Of a stretch of 64,000 bases of DNA, positions 24,846-34,105 are shown piece by piece. The notes below the pieces were generated by a model. That model searched no databases. It was given only the letters and a program-made list of their open reading frames with translations, and was not told where the DNA came from. Position 1 is the first letter of the stretch, and the number at the start of each line of letters is the position of its first letter. Source of the DNA: Comamonadaceae bacterium (GTDB lineage Bacteria > Pseudomonadota > Gammaproteobacteria > Burkholderiales > Burkholderiaceae_C). The stretch covers positions 177,898 to 241,897 of the forward strand of contig CANGME010000005.1 in NCBI GenBank assembly GCA_947455145.1, written 5' to 3'. The translations under genes were made by a program, and so were the position numbers.

Positions 24846-25655
24846 ATGTGTGAACTGCTGGCCATGTCGAGCGCTCAGCCTACGCGGCTGAGCGTCTCGC
24901 TCCAAATATTGGCCGCGCGCGGTGGCTCAACCGCCAGCACGCGCGACGGTTGGGGCGCGGCGTACTACCAAGGCCTAGACCTTGCGTTGTTTCGCGAGCC
25001 GACCGCTGCTGCCGATAGCGCACTCGCTCATTACCTTGAAACACAAGGGCCAATGACTTCAATAGCGATCTCACACATCCGCCATGCCACGCGCGGAGCG
25101 GTGACGCTAGCGAACACACAACCCTTTGTGCGCGAACTCGCTGGCCGTATGCATGCGTTCGCCCACAACGGCGACCTGCCCACCATAGCGGGCAACGCGG
25201 CCTTGTCTCTGGACGCCTACCGGCCCGTTGGGCAGACGGATTCCGAGCATGCTTTTTACGCCTTGCTGGCGCGCCTTCGCCCACAGTGGTCGACGGCGAG
25301 CCCACCGTCGCTGGAATCACGCTTGGCACTGGTGAGCGCGTTCGCGCGTGAGTTACGCGCACTTGGTCCGGCCAACTTTCTCTATGCCGATGGCGATGCC
25401 TTGTTTGTTCATGCTCACCGTCGGATTCAACCCGCCACTGGTCGGATCGAACCACCAGGGCTGTGGTCGCTACAGCGGCATTGCCCCTCACCAGTGAGCG
25501 ACAGCGAAAACGCGACGACGCCGACCGGACAGACCGTCACCTTGATTGCAAGCGTGCCACTAACCGACGAAGCTTGGCAGCCTATGGCCGAAGGGGAGGT
25601 GTTAGTGCTGCGCGATGGCGAGATGGTGGCAAGGGAAATTTCCACAGCGCATTGA
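24846..25655 (+). CDS. Class II glutamine amidotransferase (YafJ-like)
   Basis: The 269-aa product begins MCELLAMSS, placing the N-terminal nucleophile Cys2 directly after the initiator Met, and has the SHIRHATRG and AHNGDL blocks of the class II (Ntn) glutaminase domain. No synthetase domain follows, as in YafJ-type stand-alone amidotransferases. It would release ammonia from glutamine or cleave a gamma-glutamyl bond in the cytoplasm. No clear operon partner; the next gene converges on it. Confidence 0.88.
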   Translation: MCELLAMSSAQPTRLSVSLQILAARGGSTASTRDGWGAAYYQGLDLALFREPTAAADSALAHYLETQGPMTSIAISHIRHATRGAVTLANTQPFVRELAGRMHAFAHNGDLPTIAGNAALSLDAYRPVGQTDSEHAFYALLARLRPQWSTASPPSLESRLALVSAFARELRALGPANFLYADGDALFVHAHRRIQPATGRIEPPGLWSLQRHCPSPVSDSENATTPTGQTVTLIASVPLTDEAWQPMAEGEVLVLRDGEMVAREISTAH

Positions 25656-25713
25656 GTCCTGAGTTGCAATGCCGACGCACCACTTGGCTTCTCGATTCAA
25701 TCACGGTGCGAGG

Positions 25714-26193
25714 CTAAGGTGAAGGCCGACCCGAGCCTTGCGAACCATCGGCACGTGCCGACAGATAAGCGTAAAGATCCGCAATATGCGCGTTGACGCG
25801 GGGCTCGCCCTCCCACGCGGGCATGGTGAGCGGCGCGTCCTTGCGTTGCATGATGGTCTCTATCGGGACATCGTTGGCGACGCTACCGCTGCCAATCTGT
25901 AGCGTCGGTTGATTCAAGTCATAGCGCTTGAGCACTAGGCTGACGAACTGGCGAGAACTCATATCGCGAACCTTGGGCAACAAATCGGGGGCATTTCCCA
26001 TGCCCGTCGCCGTGGCACCGTGGCAAGCGGCGCATTTGTCCTGGAAAACGCGCCAACCGATAGAGACCGAACCGGGCAACTTGGCGCGCTCTGAGAGCTC
26101 CTGAGCCGCTTGTTTGTTCTGTAGCTCCACACCGCACCCTGTCAACCCCATGAGGGACGCGAGCGCAGTGCAAAGTATTGAAAGTTTTTTCAT
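25714..26193 (-). CDS. Monohaem cytochrome c lipoprotein
   Basis: The product is about 159 aa and starts MKKLSILCTALASLMG with a lipobox LTGC near residue 20, so it is an anchored periplasmic lipoprotein. The haem site CAACH is near residue 57 and a distal Met is available in LTMPAWEG. It starts 12 bases after the stop of the Pat-type synthetase gene and shares its promoter region, where FNR-type sites lie, which suggests expression at low oxygen. ATG at 26199 is an alternative start. Confidence 0.84.
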   Translation of the reverse strand: MKKLSILCTALASLMGLTGCGVELQNKQAAQELSERAKLPGSVSIGWRVFQDKCAACHGATATGMGNAPDLLPKVRDMSSRQFVSLVLKRYDLNQPTLQIGSGSVANDVPIETIMQRKDAPLTMPAWEGEPRVNAHIADLYAYLSARADGSQGSGRPSP

Positions 26194-26205
26194 GTTCATC
26201 TCCTT

Positions 26206-28872
26206 TTACAGATTTAAAACCACGTCCCGCAACGCGTCATCCTTGGCGGACTTGGCTTCAACAAACCCCAGGCTTTGCGCCAAAGCCCGCATGCGCCGGT
26301 TCTCGGCAATGATGGTGCCGACCAAGCGTTGCGTGCCGTGGGCGCGCAGGTAGCGGATCATCTTGTCCATCATCAAATGGCCTAGCCCTTGGCCCTTCAA
26401 GTCGGTGCGGATGATGATGCCGAACTCAGCGTCGCCGTTGTCCGGGTCGGCCATGGCCCGCACCACGCCCAGAGTCTGCTCCGGGCCTGATGGGTCATCG
26501 GGATCATGGGCCACGGCAAGAAAGGCCATCTCGCGCTCGTAGTCAATTTGCATCAGGCGGGCGAGTTCGGTGTGTTCGATGCTGCGGCGGCTGTAGAACA
26601 CGCGCATACGGATGTCTTCGGGGTCAAGGCGTGTGAGGAAGGCCATGTGCTGCGCTTCGTCTTCGGGCCGGACTGGCCGCAGCGTGAGAGTTCGGCCCTT
26701 CCATGGCAGAGTCTCAATCAGATCGGCTGGGTAGGGACGGATGGCAAAGTTGTGCTCGCCCGCTGGTGCACTTGCGCTGAGGCGGATGCGCGCATCCAGC
26801 GCGATGGCCCCTTCAAAATTGACGATGAGGGGATTGATGTCCAGCTCGGCCAATTGCGGGATGTCGGCCAGCAGTTGCGATACTGCCATCAGCACCGCGT
26901 CCAGCGCCGCCAAGTCAGCGGGTGGCGAGTCGCGCCAGCCCTGGAGCAGGCGCGCCACACGGGTGCGCTCCACCAGCGCACGCGCCAGTGGGCCATTGAG
27001 GGGTGGCAAAGCCATGGCACGATCCGCCATCACTTCCACCGCCGTGCCGCCCTGGCCAAACAACATGACCGGGCCAAACACGCGGTCGATGCTGGCCCCC
27101 ACAATCAACTCCTGCGCATGGCTGCGCTGCACCATGGCCTGCACGGTGAAGCCTTGCAACCGCGCTTCAGGCCGGGCGGCCCGCACATGCGCCAGCATGG
27201 TTTGTGCGGCGAGCCGCACTTCATCTGCACTACACAAATGGAGCATGACACCACCTACGTCGGACTTGTGTGAGATGTCGTCTGACCAAATTTTTAACAC
27301 GACAGGAAAGCCTATTGCCTGTGCCATCTTGGCAACCTCGTCCGGCTCAATGCCCACTGTGCGCGTGACCACGATGGGAATTCGGTAGGCCGCCAGCACC
27401 GCATTGGCTTCTGGCTCGGTGAGCAGTTCGCGCCCACTGGCCAGCACCTGCTGCACCAAGGCCTGCACAGCGGTCTTGTCCGGGGGTGAGCCGGGCAACA
27501 CCGCCGTTGGTGCTTGCAGCAGTTGCGCCTGGTTGCGGCGGTAGATGACCCCCATGGCGAAGGCGCGCACGGCCTGCTCGGGTGTATCGAAGCTAGCAAT
27601 GCCCGACTGTTGAAAAATCTGCCTGGCTTCGGCCACGGCGGCATCGCCCAGCCAGCAACTTAGCAGGCGCGGCGGCGTGGTCTGCGCCAGGGGCAGCAGA
27701 GCGCGAGCGATGTCGGCACTGGGCACGATGGCTGTGGGGGCGTGGATGAACAACACGGCCCCCGCCCCCGGATCATCCAGCAGTGTTTGCAATGCCTGCA
27801 CATAGCGCTGCACCGGCGCGTCGCCAATGATGTCCACCGGGTTGCCGTGCGACCAGTTGGCGGGTAACAAAGCATTGAGTCGGTGTCGCGCCGGCTCGCC
27901 CAACTCGGCCAAATTCATGCCCATGTGTGCGGCAGCGTCAGCGGCCATAACCCCGGCCCCGCCGCCATTGGTGAGGATGGTCAATTGGTCTGACTGATTG
28001 GTGCGAAAACGCGTCAGCGTCTCGGCGGCGAGAAACAGTTGATCCAAAGTATCCACCCGCAGCATGCCAGCCCGCGCAATGGCCGCATCAAACACCAAGT
28101 CGGAACCCGCCAGCGCGCCGGTATGGGACGCCGCCGCCAGTTGCCCCTGCGCTGAGCGCCCGACCTTGACCACGATGACCGGCTTGTTGCGCGCCGCCGC
28201 GCGTGCCGCCGACATGAACTTGCGCGGTGACTCGATGGACTCGATGTAGAGCAGGATGGCGCGGGTTTTGGGGTCACTGGCCAGGTAGTCCAGCAGGTCG
28301 CCAAAATCAACGTCCGCATGTTCGCCCAGCGAGACGAAATGCGAGAAGCCAATGGCGCGCGACTGCGCCCAGTCCAGCATGGCGGTCATCAGAGCGCCCG
28401 ACTGCGTCACAAAGGCCAGCTCGCCCGGCAAGGCACCGGTGTGGGCAAAGCTGGCGTTCAGCCCCAGGTGTGGTGCGAGCAAGCCGATGCAGTTGGGGCC
28501 GAGGATGCGCAGCAGTGTCGGTCGGGCCGCGTCCAGCATGGCCTGTTTTTGTGTGGCGTCCAGCCCGGCGGTGAGCACCACGGCTGCCCGTGTGCCCAGC
28601 GCGCCTAGCTGGGCGATCAAGCCGGGCACGGTGGCCGGTGGGGTGCAGATGAGCGCCAGATCGGGCACGGTGGGCAGGCCCTGCACGCTGGCATAGACTT
28701 TCTCGCCATCCAGCGTGGGGTGCTTGGGGTTGACGGCATAGACCGGGCCCTTAAAGCCACTGCCATGCAGGTTGCGCCACACCGTGCCGCCCACGCTGGC
28801 CGGTCGCGCGGAGGCCCCCAACACGGCGACGGAGGCCGGGGTCAAGAGGGAGTCGAGGTTGCGGATGCTCAT
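26206..28872 (-). CDS. ADP-forming acyl-CoA synthetase fused to GNAT acetyltransferase (Pat/YfiQ type)
   Basis: This 888-aa protein has a CoA-binding Rossmann domain (SVAVLGASARPASVGG), a CoA-ligase domain (TQSGALMTAMLDW), an ATP-grasp domain (VLKIWSDDISHKSDVGGV) and a C-terminal GNAT domain (DLKGQGLGHLMMDKM). It belongs to the Pat/PatZ protein-lysine acetyltransferases, which also resemble ADP-forming acetyl-CoA synthetases. Whether the ligase half is catalytic or regulatory cannot be settled here. I chose the ATG at 28872 (MSIRNLDSL). It is divergent from the nitroreductase gene across FNR-type boxes and leads an operon with a cytochrome lipoprotein. Confidence 0.9.
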   Translation of the reverse strand: MSIRNLDSLLTPASVAVLGASARPASVGGTVWRNLHGSGFKGPVYAVNPKHPTLDGEKVYASVQGLPTVPDLALICTPPATVPGLIAQLGALGTRAAVVLTAGLDATQKQAMLDAARPTLLRILGPNCIGLLAPHLGLNASFAHTGALPGELAFVTQSGALMTAMLDWAQSRAIGFSHFVSLGEHADVDFGDLLDYLASDPKTRAILLYIESIESPRKFMSAARAAARNKPVIVVKVGRSAQGQLAAASHTGALAGSDLVFDAAIARAGMLRVDTLDQLFLAAETLTRFRTNQSDQLTILTNGGGAGVMAADAAAHMGMNLAELGEPARHRLNALLPANWSHGNPVDIIGDAPVQRYVQALQTLLDDPGAGAVLFIHAPTAIVPSADIARALLPLAQTTPPRLLSCWLGDAAVAEARQIFQQSGIASFDTPEQAVRAFAMGVIYRRNQAQLLQAPTAVLPGSPPDKTAVQALVQQVLASGRELLTEPEANAVLAAYRIPIVVTRTVGIEPDEVAKMAQAIGFPVVLKIWSDDISHKSDVGGVMLHLCSADEVRLAAQTMLAHVRAARPEARLQGFTVQAMVQRSHAQELIVGASIDRVFGPVMLFGQGGTAVEVMADRAMALPPLNGPLARALVERTRVARLLQGWRDSPPADLAALDAVLMAVSQLLADIPQLAELDINPLIVNFEGAIALDARIRLSASAPAGEHNFAIRPYPADLIETLPWKGRTLTLRPVRPEDEAQHMAFLTRLDPEDIRMRVFYSRRSIEHTELARLMQIDYEREMAFLAVAHDPDDPSGPEQTLGVVRAMADPDNGDAEFGIIIRTDLKGQGLGHLMMDKMIRYLRAHGTQRLVGTIIAENRRMRALAQSLGFVEAKSAKDDALRDVVLNL

Positions 28873-28917
28873 GGGTGTGGCGTTACTCTGACTGTAGCGA
28901 GCCGATTGATTTACAGA

Positions 28918-28931
28918 TTGATTCAAATCAA
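28918..28931. promoter_or_regulatory. FNR/ANR box, perfect consensus
   Basis: TTGATTCAAATCAA matches TTGAT-N4-ATCAA exactly. It lies 46 bases upstream of the synthetase start and about 100 bases upstream of the nitroreductase start, in the divergent intergenic region, so it could activate one or both genes under oxygen limitation. Confidence 0.75.
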
Positions 28932-28985
28932 TCAACACCCATTCAGCGTGGTTCGCAACGTGACTCTCAACGCGATGCGACTTCG

Positions 28986-28999
28986 TTGATTTTTCTCAA
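28986..28999. promoter_or_regulatory. Near-consensus FNR/ANR box
   Basis: TTGATTTTTCTCAA differs from TTGAT-N4-ATCAA at one position. It lies 34 bases before the nitroreductase ATG at 29034, close enough to overlap its promoter. Confidence 0.5.
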
Positions 29000-29033
29000 C
29001 TGCGGGTTGGCCCTGCGGACTAGGATGAGCGCC

Positions 29034-29690
29034 ATGAACACCTTAACCAAAATGGCGCTGGGCCTGATCGGCCAACTCAAACCGGAGCCCGCCGTCGGTG
29101 ATGCCGCCAGAACACGCAAGTTGCCCCCAGCGCAAACCTCGGGCGGCATGCCCTTGATGCAGGCGCTGGAACACCGCCAGTCGCACCGGGAGTTCCGTCC
29201 CGATCCACTGCCCGAGCAAACCCTGTCCAACCTGCTGTGGGCGACAGCGGGCGTGAACCGCCCCGCCCTGGGTGGCCGCACTGCCCCCAGCGCCATGAAC
29301 GCCCAGGAGGTTGAGGTGTACGCCGCCCTGCCAGCAGGCCTGTACCGCTACGACCCCGTGGTGCATGCACTAGTGCTGATCAGCGCCACCGATGTGCGGC
29401 GCGTGACCGGCTACCAAGACTTCGTGGACAGTGCGCCGCTGGATCTGGTGTTTGTGGCGGACTACAGCCGCATGAAGTTGGTGCCCGCCGCGCAGCGGGA
29501 GTCCTATGCCTCGGTGGCCGCTGGTGCCATGGCGCAAAACGTCTACCTCTACTGCGCCTCAGCCGGTCTGGCCACCGTGATCCGCGCCTGGATTGACCGC
29601 CATGCCTTGGCGCAGGCCATGGGCCTGGACAACGACCGGCAGGTGCTATTGTCGCAGACGGTTGGGTTGCCGACGATCACGGCTGCTTAG
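29034..29690 (+). CDS. SagB-type nitroreductase-family protein
   Basis: The 218-aa product is a flavin-dependent nitroreductase-fold protein of the SagB/ThcOx type: HRQSHREF for FMN contact, LLWATAGVNRP, and the C-terminal QTVGLPT block. Related stand-alone proteins are probably NAD(P)H-dependent flavin oxidoreductases; no azole-peptide cluster is nearby. AGGA 8 bases upstream supports ATG 29034, with ATG 29025 in frame as an alternative. The gene diverges from the Pat-type synthetase and has FNR-type sites upstream. The stop overlaps the convergent esterase remnant by four bases. Confidence 0.85.
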   Translation: MNTLTKMALGLIGQLKPEPAVGDAARTRKLPPAQTSGGMPLMQALEHRQSHREFRPDPLPEQTLSNLLWATAGVNRPALGGRTAPSAMNAQEVEVYAALPAGLYRYDPVVHALVLISATDVRRVTGYQDFVDSAPLDLVFVADYSRMKLVPAAQRESYASVAAGAMAQNVYLYCASAGLATVIRAWIDRHALAQAMGLDNDRQVLLSQTVGLPTITAA

Positions 29691-30094
29691 TAATTCAAGT
29701 TATTGATGAAGGCCACCACATCATCCAGCACGGGTGCCAGGCCGTGCAGAGGCCAAGCCATGGCCCCAATCAGGCTCATGTGGTCAACACGCGCATACAG
29801 CACCACTTGAACGGGCACGCCCGCGCTGCGCAAAGCCGCCGCCAGCGCTTCGCCCACAAAACGGTAGTCCGCACGCTCACCCCGGTTCCATGCACCGCCA
29901 TAAAGGAACACCACCACCGGATGACCGCTAGGTGAAGCGGCTGCGCTGGGCGCGTACACGTCCAGCCGATGGCGCGGCAGGGGGCCGTAGGGTAAGGAGT
30001 CTTGAACACGATGCGAATTTATCGACGACACAAAATTCAGCGCGGTCGCTGGGGCACTAACTGCGACGCTGACCACGATGACGAGTAGCGCCAA
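29687..30094 (-). pseudogene. Esterase/lipase (BD-FAE type) with an internal deletion
   Basis: The 135-aa reading has the N-terminal part of an alpha/beta-hydrolase esterase (DVYAPS, VFLYGGAWNRG, the oxyanion-hole region) and passes directly from GEALAAAL to the C-terminal part with the catalytic His region (ARVDHMSL) and LDDVVAF. The central third that should hold the GxSAG nucleophile is absent although the frame is intact. A normal member is roughly twice as long. It is best described as a gene inactivated by an in-frame deletion; it ends four bases into the nitroreductase stop. Confidence 0.75.
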
Positions 30095-30145
30095 CGTGTT
30101 TCACCCACCAGCAACCAAGATGTTTTCATACGATTCAATCTTGCC

Positions 30146-32185
30146 TCAAAAATTCACCTGCAAACCCACTTTCAAACTCCGCCCCGGCAGCGGCACTTTG
30201 CCGGGCACGGTTTGCGTGAGGATAGAGCTGCTGGAGTAGGCCAGCGTGTCGCCCGCGTTGTCCAGGCGGGCGTACCAGAGCAGGTTGGTGGGGCCTGACT
30301 TGGCTTTGAAGGTCAGCGCGGCGTTCCACAGGGTGTAGCCATCGGTGGCGAGTTGACCAACGGGCACGCGGCTTTGCGCGGCCAGTTGATCCACGCCCAG
30401 GCGCGCGCCCCACGGTCCGCTAGACCACAGCAGCGTGGCCCCGGTGCGCATGGGCGCGATGCGGGGCAGTGGCTGGCCGGTGCTGAGGTTGTCGGCCTGC
30501 ACGGTGTCCCACCTCAGGGCCAAGTCCAGCGTTTGCGCGCCTTCGATCAATCGCAGCTTGCCATTGGCTTCTAGCCCAGTAAAGCGGGCCTGCACTTGGG
30601 TGCTGCTGTACACCGGCACAGCGGCACTCAGGTCAGTCGGCTCCAGCGAGATGTATTTGCTGAACTGGTTGACAAAGGCCTGCACGCTGGCGCTGTTTGC
30701 ACCACGCTTCCAGGCCGCGCCCACATCCAGGTTGGTGGAGCGCTCTTTGTCCAAGTTCACATTGCCCACCTCAAAGGTGTTGGTGGCCACGTGCACGCCG
30801 TTGGCAAACAGCTCGGCGTCTTTGGGTGCGCGCTCACTCCAGGCCAGGTTGCTGGTGAGCTGCCACTCGGGCGCCACTTTCCACAAGCCTCCCAGGGCCA
30901 AGCTGGCTGGGTTGAAGCTGCGGCTGCCGGGGGTAAAACGGGCCAATAATGGGTTGCCCAGCGACTCCACCTGCACCGAGGCCAGCCGCGCACCCGCGCT
31001 GAGCTTGCCCCAACTTGTGGCCAGCTCTTCATGCGCAAACATCGCCATGTGAGCGGTGCGGCTGTAAGGCGCAAAGGCTTCGCTCCCATCAGCCGAAAAA
31101 TTGCTTTGTTCCATCTGCAAACCGATCACGCCATCTAACGCACCCAGCTTGGTTTGGCGCGCTTCAACGCGCAGATCATTGCCCGTGTTTTTGAACACCG
31201 TGCCCGGCACACCAGCGCTGAGTTCGGTGTGGCTGTAGTCGCTGCGGCTGAACTGCGCTTTGAGGCCCTGGAACCAGCCCGAGAGGTTGCGCACTTCGCC
31301 CTCCAGCGCGTAGCGGCTTGACTTCATGTCGATCTTCACCTCGTCCTCGGCCACCGTGCCGTACTGGGTGGCGAAGGTGGAGGCCGATGCACCCACATAG
31401 CCGTGATCAAAAAACACGGCGCCCCCCAACGCACCGCCCCGCGTTTCACTGGCCGAGTTGCACAGGCGGCGCGCCACGGTGGTCACACCGCCCTGTGTGC
31501 AGGCCAGCGCCTTGGGCACGCTCACGTCGTCGGTGCGGCGGGCTTGCGCGTCGACGTGCAAGGCATAGCGATCATTGCCAGTCTCCAGCATCAGCGCGCC
31601 GCCGCGTTCAGCATTGCCCGTGGCCAGGCCCAGGTCGGCCTTGCCTGAGACGCCACCCGCGCTGTCAAACAAGGGCTCTCGCGGGATGCGGTTGTCGATC
31701 ACATTCACCACCCCACCCACCGCGCTGCCGCCGTACTGCAATGCCGCAGGGCCGCGCAAGACCTCAATACGCTCGATGGCCAAGGGGTCTAGCGTGACGG
31801 CGTGGTCGGCACTCAGGCCCGAGAGATCGACGGTGGCCCCGCCGTTGTTCAAGATGCGAATACGGTCACCGTCCAGCCCGCGGATCACCGGGCGGCTGGC
31901 GTTGGGGCCGAAGTAAGTGCTGCTGACACCGGGCGTGCCGTCCAGCGTTTCACCCAAGGTGGTTTTGGCGCGCAGCAGCAGCTCCGATCCACCGTATTGC
32001 GCAGCGGGGGTGATCAGATCCGTGGCCCCGAGTGGGTTGCCTGTGATGGTGATCGTGGGTAACTCTTGAACCGGTGGCGGCGTGGCCACGCTTGTGCTGG
32101 TCTGGGCCAAAGCACCAGAACTCATCACGGCAAACAGAGTCGCCCTTAACCAGCGGTGTTGCCCATGGGGCGTAGAAATTATCAT
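30146..32185 (-). CDS. TonB-dependent outer-membrane receptor (ZnuD-like)
   Basis: The 679-aa product has a signal peptide ending GALAQ, a plug domain (SRPVIRGLDGDRIRILNNGG, RIEVLRGPAALQYGG) and a C-terminal beta-barrel ending in VGLQVNF with the terminal Phe needed for assembly. The plug resembles the ZnuD class, which takes up zinc or haem. It would import a scarce ligand with TonB-ExbBD energy. No clear Zur or Fur palindrome is visible in the short upstream gap. It follows a small membrane-anchored protein and msrA on the same strand. Confidence 0.85.
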   Translation of the reverse strand: MIISTPHGQHRWLRATLFAVMSSGALAQTSTSVATPPPVQELPTITITGNPLGATDLITPAAQYGGSELLLRAKTTLGETLDGTPGVSSTYFGPNASRPVIRGLDGDRIRILNNGGATVDLSGLSADHAVTLDPLAIERIEVLRGPAALQYGGSAVGGVVNVIDNRIPREPLFDSAGGVSGKADLGLATGNAERGGALMLETGNDRYALHVDAQARRTDDVSVPKALACTQGGVTTVARRLCNSASETRGGALGGAVFFDHGYVGASASTFATQYGTVAEDEVKIDMKSSRYALEGEVRNLSGWFQGLKAQFSRSDYSHTELSAGVPGTVFKNTGNDLRVEARQTKLGALDGVIGLQMEQSNFSADGSEAFAPYSRTAHMAMFAHEELATSWGKLSAGARLASVQVESLGNPLLARFTPGSRSFNPASLALGGLWKVAPEWQLTSNLAWSERAPKDAELFANGVHVATNTFEVGNVNLDKERSTNLDVGAAWKRGANSASVQAFVNQFSKYISLEPTDLSAAVPVYSSTQVQARFTGLEANGKLRLIEGAQTLDLALRWDTVQADNLSTGQPLPRIAPMRTGATLLWSSGPWGARLGVDQLAAQSRVPVGQLATDGYTLWNAALTFKAKSGPTNLLWYARLDNAGDTLAYSSSSILTQTVPGKVPLPGRSLKVGLQVNF

Positions 32186-32259
32186 GACATGCCTCTAAAA
32201 ATCCAAAGAACGGACGGGCTGAGGCACTGGCGTGCGCAGACCGGCCGAGCAAAGCCGAT

Positions 32260-32655
32260 TCAAAGAGACACAGGGGGGCCGCGCGCCTGTAGGCGCAGTA
32301 GTTGTTGAGGCAGAAAGAAAACAGTCGCCACGGCCAGGGGTGGCAGTGGCGTGAGGGCGGGCAAGGCTTGCGGCTGAGAATCCGCTAGCGCATCGGCATG
32401 GTTGAGCTGGTCAAAGGTGGAACAGTCAGCGCCTTGGTGACCTGCGAACAAAGTGGCTAGCAATCCAGCTTCACCACTCGTCACAACGCCCGACACAGCA
32501 CCCGTCTGCAAAGCCACGACCGATCCCGCCAACTGCGGTCCGTGCACCACGCGGTGCGTCAGGCCCAGCAGTTGCGCCCACAACAAGGCACACACCAAAA
32601 CCAGGGCCATGCTAGTGGCCCATGGTTTGCGGTGAATGCGTTGCGCTAAATTCAT
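32260..32655 (-). CDS. Small exported protein preceding a TonB receptor (DUF2946-like)
   Basis: This 131-aa protein has one N-terminal hydrophobic segment (MALVLVCALLWAQLLGL), then HRVVHG, a GHQGADCSTFDQLNHAD block with a lone Cys and several His, and a C-terminal hydrophobic stretch. The layout resembles DUF2946-type proteins found beside metal-uptake receptors. The ATG at 32655 overlaps the msrA stop by four bases, so the gene is coupled to msrA. A metal-trafficking role is inferred from the position and the Cys/His residues. Confidence 0.65.
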   Translation of the reverse strand: MNLAQRIHRKPWATSMALVLVCALLWAQLLGLTHRVVHGPQLAGSVVALQTGAVSGVVTSGEAGLLATLFAGHQGADCSTFDQLNHADALADSQPQALPALTPLPPLAVATVFFLPQQLLRLQARGPPVSL

Positions 32656-33191
32656 TTCAGCAGGGTTGCAAAGTTCTTGCGCAGCTTGGCCACCTTGGGG
32701 CCTGCCACGGCCACGCAATAGCCTTGGTTGGGGTTGTTTTCAAAGAAGTCCTGATGATAATCCTCGGCCGGCCAGTAGTTGGCTAGGGGCAGCACCTCAG
32801 TCACGATAGGCGAACCAAAAACGCCTTCCTTCGTCAGCTCATCAATCAAGGCCTGCGCCTCTTGCGCCTGCTCAGGCGTGGCAACATAAATACCGCTGCG
32901 GTACTGCGTACCCGCATCATTGCCCTGTCGGTTCATCGTGGTCGGGTCATGGATCACAAAGAAGATTTCCAGCAGCTGACGCAAGCTCACCTGCGCCGCA
33001 TCAAAGGTAAGCCGCACCACCTCGTTATGCCCCGTGCGCCCGGTGCACACCTGCTCATAGCTCGGGCGCTGAACCTGCCCATTGCAGTAGCCACTCTCCA
33101 CATCCGTCACCCCACGCACGCGCACGAACACCGCCTCGGTGCACCAGAAACAGCCGCCGCCGAGGGTGATGGTTTGTGAAATATCTGACAT
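32652..33191 (-). CDS. msrA: Peptide methionine sulfoxide reductase MsrA
   Basis: The 179-aa product has the catalytic GGCFWCTE motif near residues 12-19 and the usual RTGHNEVV, YRSGIY and EDYHQDF blocks of MsrA. It reduces methionine-S-sulfoxide with thioredoxin in the cytoplasm. The size is normal and there is no fused MsrB domain. It is the first of three minus-strand genes with the small exported protein and the TonB receptor. Confidence 0.95.
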   Translation of the reverse strand: MSDISQTITLGGGCFWCTEAVFVRVRGVTDVESGYCNGQVQRPSYEQVCTGRTGHNEVVRLTFDAAQVSLRQLLEIFFVIHDPTTMNRQGNDAGTQYRSGIYVATPEQAQEAQALIDELTKEGVFGSPIVTEVLPLANYWPAEDYHQDFFENNPNQGYCVAVAGPKVAKLRKNFATLLK

Positions 33192-33241
33192 GTGACCGCT
33201 CCGGACAAAACTGATGGAAAAATCAATACAAAATCGTCATG

Positions 33242-34105
33242 CTACTCGAAGCGCTTGCCAGTTGCCATCAACTCCTGCGTCCCAATCACCTGATTCAACC
33301 CATCAAAATCCAGCATCTTGTCCTGCCAGGGTAGGGTCGTTTGGTGCTGGTGCAGGCTGGCGTAATAGCCTTGCAGGGTGTGGGCCACGGCGCGGGCTGT
33401 GCCGCCGGGGAAGATGACGATGCGAAAGCCTCGGGTCTGCAGCTCGGTGGCGTTTTGCACGGGGGTTTTGCCGCCCTCCACCATGTTGGCGAGCAAGGGG
33501 ATGCGGTGAGCAAAGCGCGCACAGGCGGCGTCCATCTGCTCGGGCGTGCGCAGGGCTTCGATGAACAGCGCGTCCACACCGCATTCCAGGTAGGCTTGGG
33601 CGCGCTCTAGCGCGGCGTCCAGGCCCTCCACCGCCAGCGCATCAGTGCGCGCCAAGATCAAGGTGTCGCTGCGGGTGCGCGCATCGAGCGCGGCCTTGAG
33701 TTTGCCCACCATTTCTCCCACGGGCACCACGGTTTTTCCGTCCAGGTGGCCGCAGCGTTTGGGGAAGGTTTGGTCTTCGATCTGGATCATGGCCGCGCCC
33801 GCGCGCTCAAAGCCCTTCACCGTGCGCATCAGGTTGAGCGCATTGCCAAAGCCGGTGTCGGCGTCCACGATCACTGGTAGGTCCACCCGCTCGGTGATGC
33901 GGGCCAAAGTGTCTGCCACCTCGGTGTAGGTGGTCAAGCCCACATCAGAGCGGCCCAGGCGCGTGTAGGCGATGGACGCGCCCGAGAGGTAGAGCGCTTC
34001 ACAGCCCGCCTGCTCGGCGATCAAGGCGCTGAGCGCGTCATAGACGCCCGGTGCGAGCACGGCACGGTCTTGCGATAAACGCGCTTTGAGCGTGAGTTGG
34101 TTCAT
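33242..34105 (-). CDS. Isocitrate lyase/PEP mutase-superfamily lyase (2-methylisocitrate or dimethylmalate lyase type)
   Basis: This 287-aa protein has the superfamily core (VDADTGFGN) and the catalytic-Cys motif KRCGH near residue 118, which marks carbon-carbon lyases such as 2-methylisocitrate lyase and 2,3-dimethylmalate lyase, not the Cys-lacking oxaloacetate decarboxylases. It should cleave a 2-hydroxy-dicarboxylate or tricarboxylate into pyruvate or a similar oxo acid plus a second acid. The gene is the last of a six-gene operon and overlaps the flavoprotein gene by four bases. The preceding aconitase-type subunits would supply its hydroxyacid substrate. Confidence 0.88.
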   Translation of the reverse strand: MNQLTLKARLSQDRAVLAPGVYDALSALIAEQAGCEALYLSGASIAYTRLGRSDVGLTTYTEVADTLARITERVDLPVIVDADTGFGNALNLMRTVKGFERAGAAMIQIEDQTFPKRCGHLDGKTVVPVGEMVGKLKAALDARTRSDTLILARTDALAVEGLDAALERAQAYLECGVDALFIEALRTPEQMDAACARFAHRIPLLANMVEGGKTPVQNATELQTRGFRIVIFPGGTARAVAHTLQGYYASLHQHQTTLPWQDKMLDFDGLNQVIGTQELMATGKRFE

